Below are positions 63,032 to 64,000 of a DNA stretch of 64,000 bases, in pieces; the first letter of the stretch is position 1, and each line of letters opens with the position of its first letter. Both the position numbers and the translations under genes were made by a program. Below the pieces are notes generated by a model. That model ran no database searches and was not told the DNA's origin. It saw nothing but the letters and a program-made list of their open reading frames with translations. This DNA comes from CAZTAO01 sp964611645 (GTDB lineage: Bacteria; Armatimonadota; UBA5829): positions 1 through 64,000 of the forward strand of contig CAZTAO010000021.1 in the NCBI GenBank assembly GCA_964611645.1, written 5' to 3'.

Positions 63032-64000
63032 CAATCGCCCCCTATGCAGAACAGGTGCTTCTCGCCCCGGATGTATATGCGGCCATTCACGAATGCCGGA
63101 GTAGCCCCAATCCTCTCACCCACAGACCCTCGCGAAACTTCCTTGCCGGGAATCCCTGTCGATATCACGCGGGTTACACCGTTCTCATCACTGATGTAGA
63201 TGAGATCGCCAACAACCACCGGCGATGACTGGAACTGCGCGTCGAGGCTGCTGTCATACGCTTTCTTGCCGGATTTGGCATCGTAGCAGGTGAGCAGTCC
63301 CTCGGTCGAGACTAGAAAGACCTGTGAGTCGCGATAAGCCGGGCTTGGTATGCTGGGCAGGCCATCTGTCGCTTTCCAGAGAATATGCGATTTGGTCACA
63401 TCCCCGCTGCCGCCAAGTCGGATCGCCGCAAGGACAGAGTCCACATTGCACGCATACACAACGCCATCGCCCACGACCGCCGCAGGGGCCACGTCTCCGC
63501 CAAGGCAGCTTGCCTGCCAGAGCGGCACACCGGTCATAGCGTCGTAGCCGATCACCCAAGGCTTCGCACACGCCACAACCACTGCCTTGCCATCGTGTCG
63601 CGAGATTACCGGCGAACTCCACGAGGCAGGCACGGGGCGGGTCGTGTACCAGACCACCTCGCCGGTTCCGCCCTGCAGCGCGAATATCGCCGATTCGCCC
63701 TCGTCCGCTGAAGACCCCTGATCGAACTGGACGATCACGAGGCTCTTGTACATTATCAGAGAGGTGGCATATCCATAGATGCTGTCCGGAGTACCCAGAT
63801 TGCGGGACCAGACCCGCCTGCCGTAATAATCGCAGCAAACTATGTCCCCGTTGGGGAACACGGCAAAAACTCGCTTGCCGTCCGTGACCATAGTGGATGG
63901 AGCGTAGCCGGTATCTGCCAGCACATCCGGAGCCTTGGAGCCAAGAATCAGGTTCTCGAACTTGTGCCGCCACAACTGCTTGCCGGTGTTGGCGTCGTAG
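63031..64000 (-). CDS. PQQ-type beta-propeller protein, 5' end beyond window
   Basis: At least 323 residues; the frame runs off the right edge. Blades end in the PQQ pattern: ANTGKQLWRHKF, RRVWSRNLG, GEVVWYTTRPV, GVPLWQASCLGG, SHILWKATDG and KKAYDSSLD. The signal sequence is not visible. It overlaps the NuoEF start, so it is the upstream-most known member of the coupled operon. It is a different protein from the propeller at 53896, which is a lipoprotein. Confidence 0.82.
   Translation of the reverse strand, partial: YDANTGKQLWRHKFENLILGSKAPDVLADTGYAPSTMVTDGKRVFAVFPNGDIVCCDYYGRRVWSRNLGTPDSIYGYATSLIMYKSLVIVQFDQGSSADEGESAIFALQGGTGEVVWYTTRPVPASWSSPVISRHDGKAVVVACAKPWVIGYDAMTGVPLWQASCLGGDVAPAAVVGDGVVYACNVDSVLAAIRLGGSGDVTKSHILWKATDGLPSIPSPAYRDSQVFLVSTEGLLTCYDAKSGKKAYDSSLDAQFQSSPVVVGDLIYISDENGVTRVISTGIPGKEVSRGSVGERIGATPAFVNGRIYIRGEKHLFCIGGD

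Overview
This 64 kb window looks like chromosomal DNA (rough estimate 57-58% G+C by eye) from an uncultured, saprophytic, probably Gram-negative-type bacterium. Armatimonadota or a neighbouring lineage is my best guess. It rests on the gene mix (DUF4838 and sialidase-like secreted enzymes, an efp-accB-accC-nusB-folD block, many TTG starts) and is low-confidence inference. I saw no rRNA, tRNA, insertion sequence, integrase or CRISPR array by eye. Almost all of the DNA is coding, and gaps hold promoters, hairpins or short interspersed repeats.

Region 1 (1-16.4 kb) is rich in secreted proteins: a truncated beta-sandwich protein, a glycoside-hydrolase-like protein with a sialidase-like BNR protein, a 5'-nucleotidase, a DUF4838 protein, a TIM-barrel secreted protein and a secreted subtilisin-fold-like protein. 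Housekeeping genes sit between them: 3-methyladenine glycosylase, RqcH and carboxypeptidase Taq. Region 2 (16.5-27.7 kb) is core metabolism. tyrS is divergent from an efp - Cys-rich membrane protein - accB - accC - nusB - folD - TPR operon, followed by a PfkB kinase and uvrA on the other strand. A secreted seven-blade RCC1-like protein follows (28-30.2 kb).

Region 3 (30.3-34.8 kb) is a minus-strand isoprenoid operon: SdpI-like protein, ispE, an unusual NTP-transferase, dxs and a membrane-anchored protein. Region 4 (34.9-37.1 kb) encodes two translationally coupled polyprenyl-phosphate sugar transferases, one fused to a degenerate nucleotidyltransferase. Region 5 (37.2-47.2 kb) is a signalling island: two STAS antagonists, a stand-alone RsbW-like kinase, two large phosphatases each carrying its own RsbW-like kinase domain, and a NarL-type two-component pair. 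A GRAM/PH-like protein and a CAP-domain protein close it.

Region 6 (47.4-64 kb) is minus-strand. It holds a stand-alone AICAR transformylase, a nitroreductase and a PPK2 kinase, then a tightly coupled run of nine genes (50.3-64.0 kb): PQQ-type propeller, NuoE-NuoF fusion, a GltD-like flavoprotein that lacks the pyridine-nucleotide domain, an ABC ATPase and giant permease, a second propeller lipoprotein, a URO-D/MtaA-like methyltransferase, a xylose-isomerase-like protein, a VCBS-like propeller and a PPC/DUF296 protein. This coupled redox/transport/methyltransferase operon and the partner-switching island are the strongest candidates for undescribed systems.

TTG is used as a start unusually often, judged from Shine-Dalgarno placement and gene coupling. 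Several starts below were moved from the longest reading frame for this reason.
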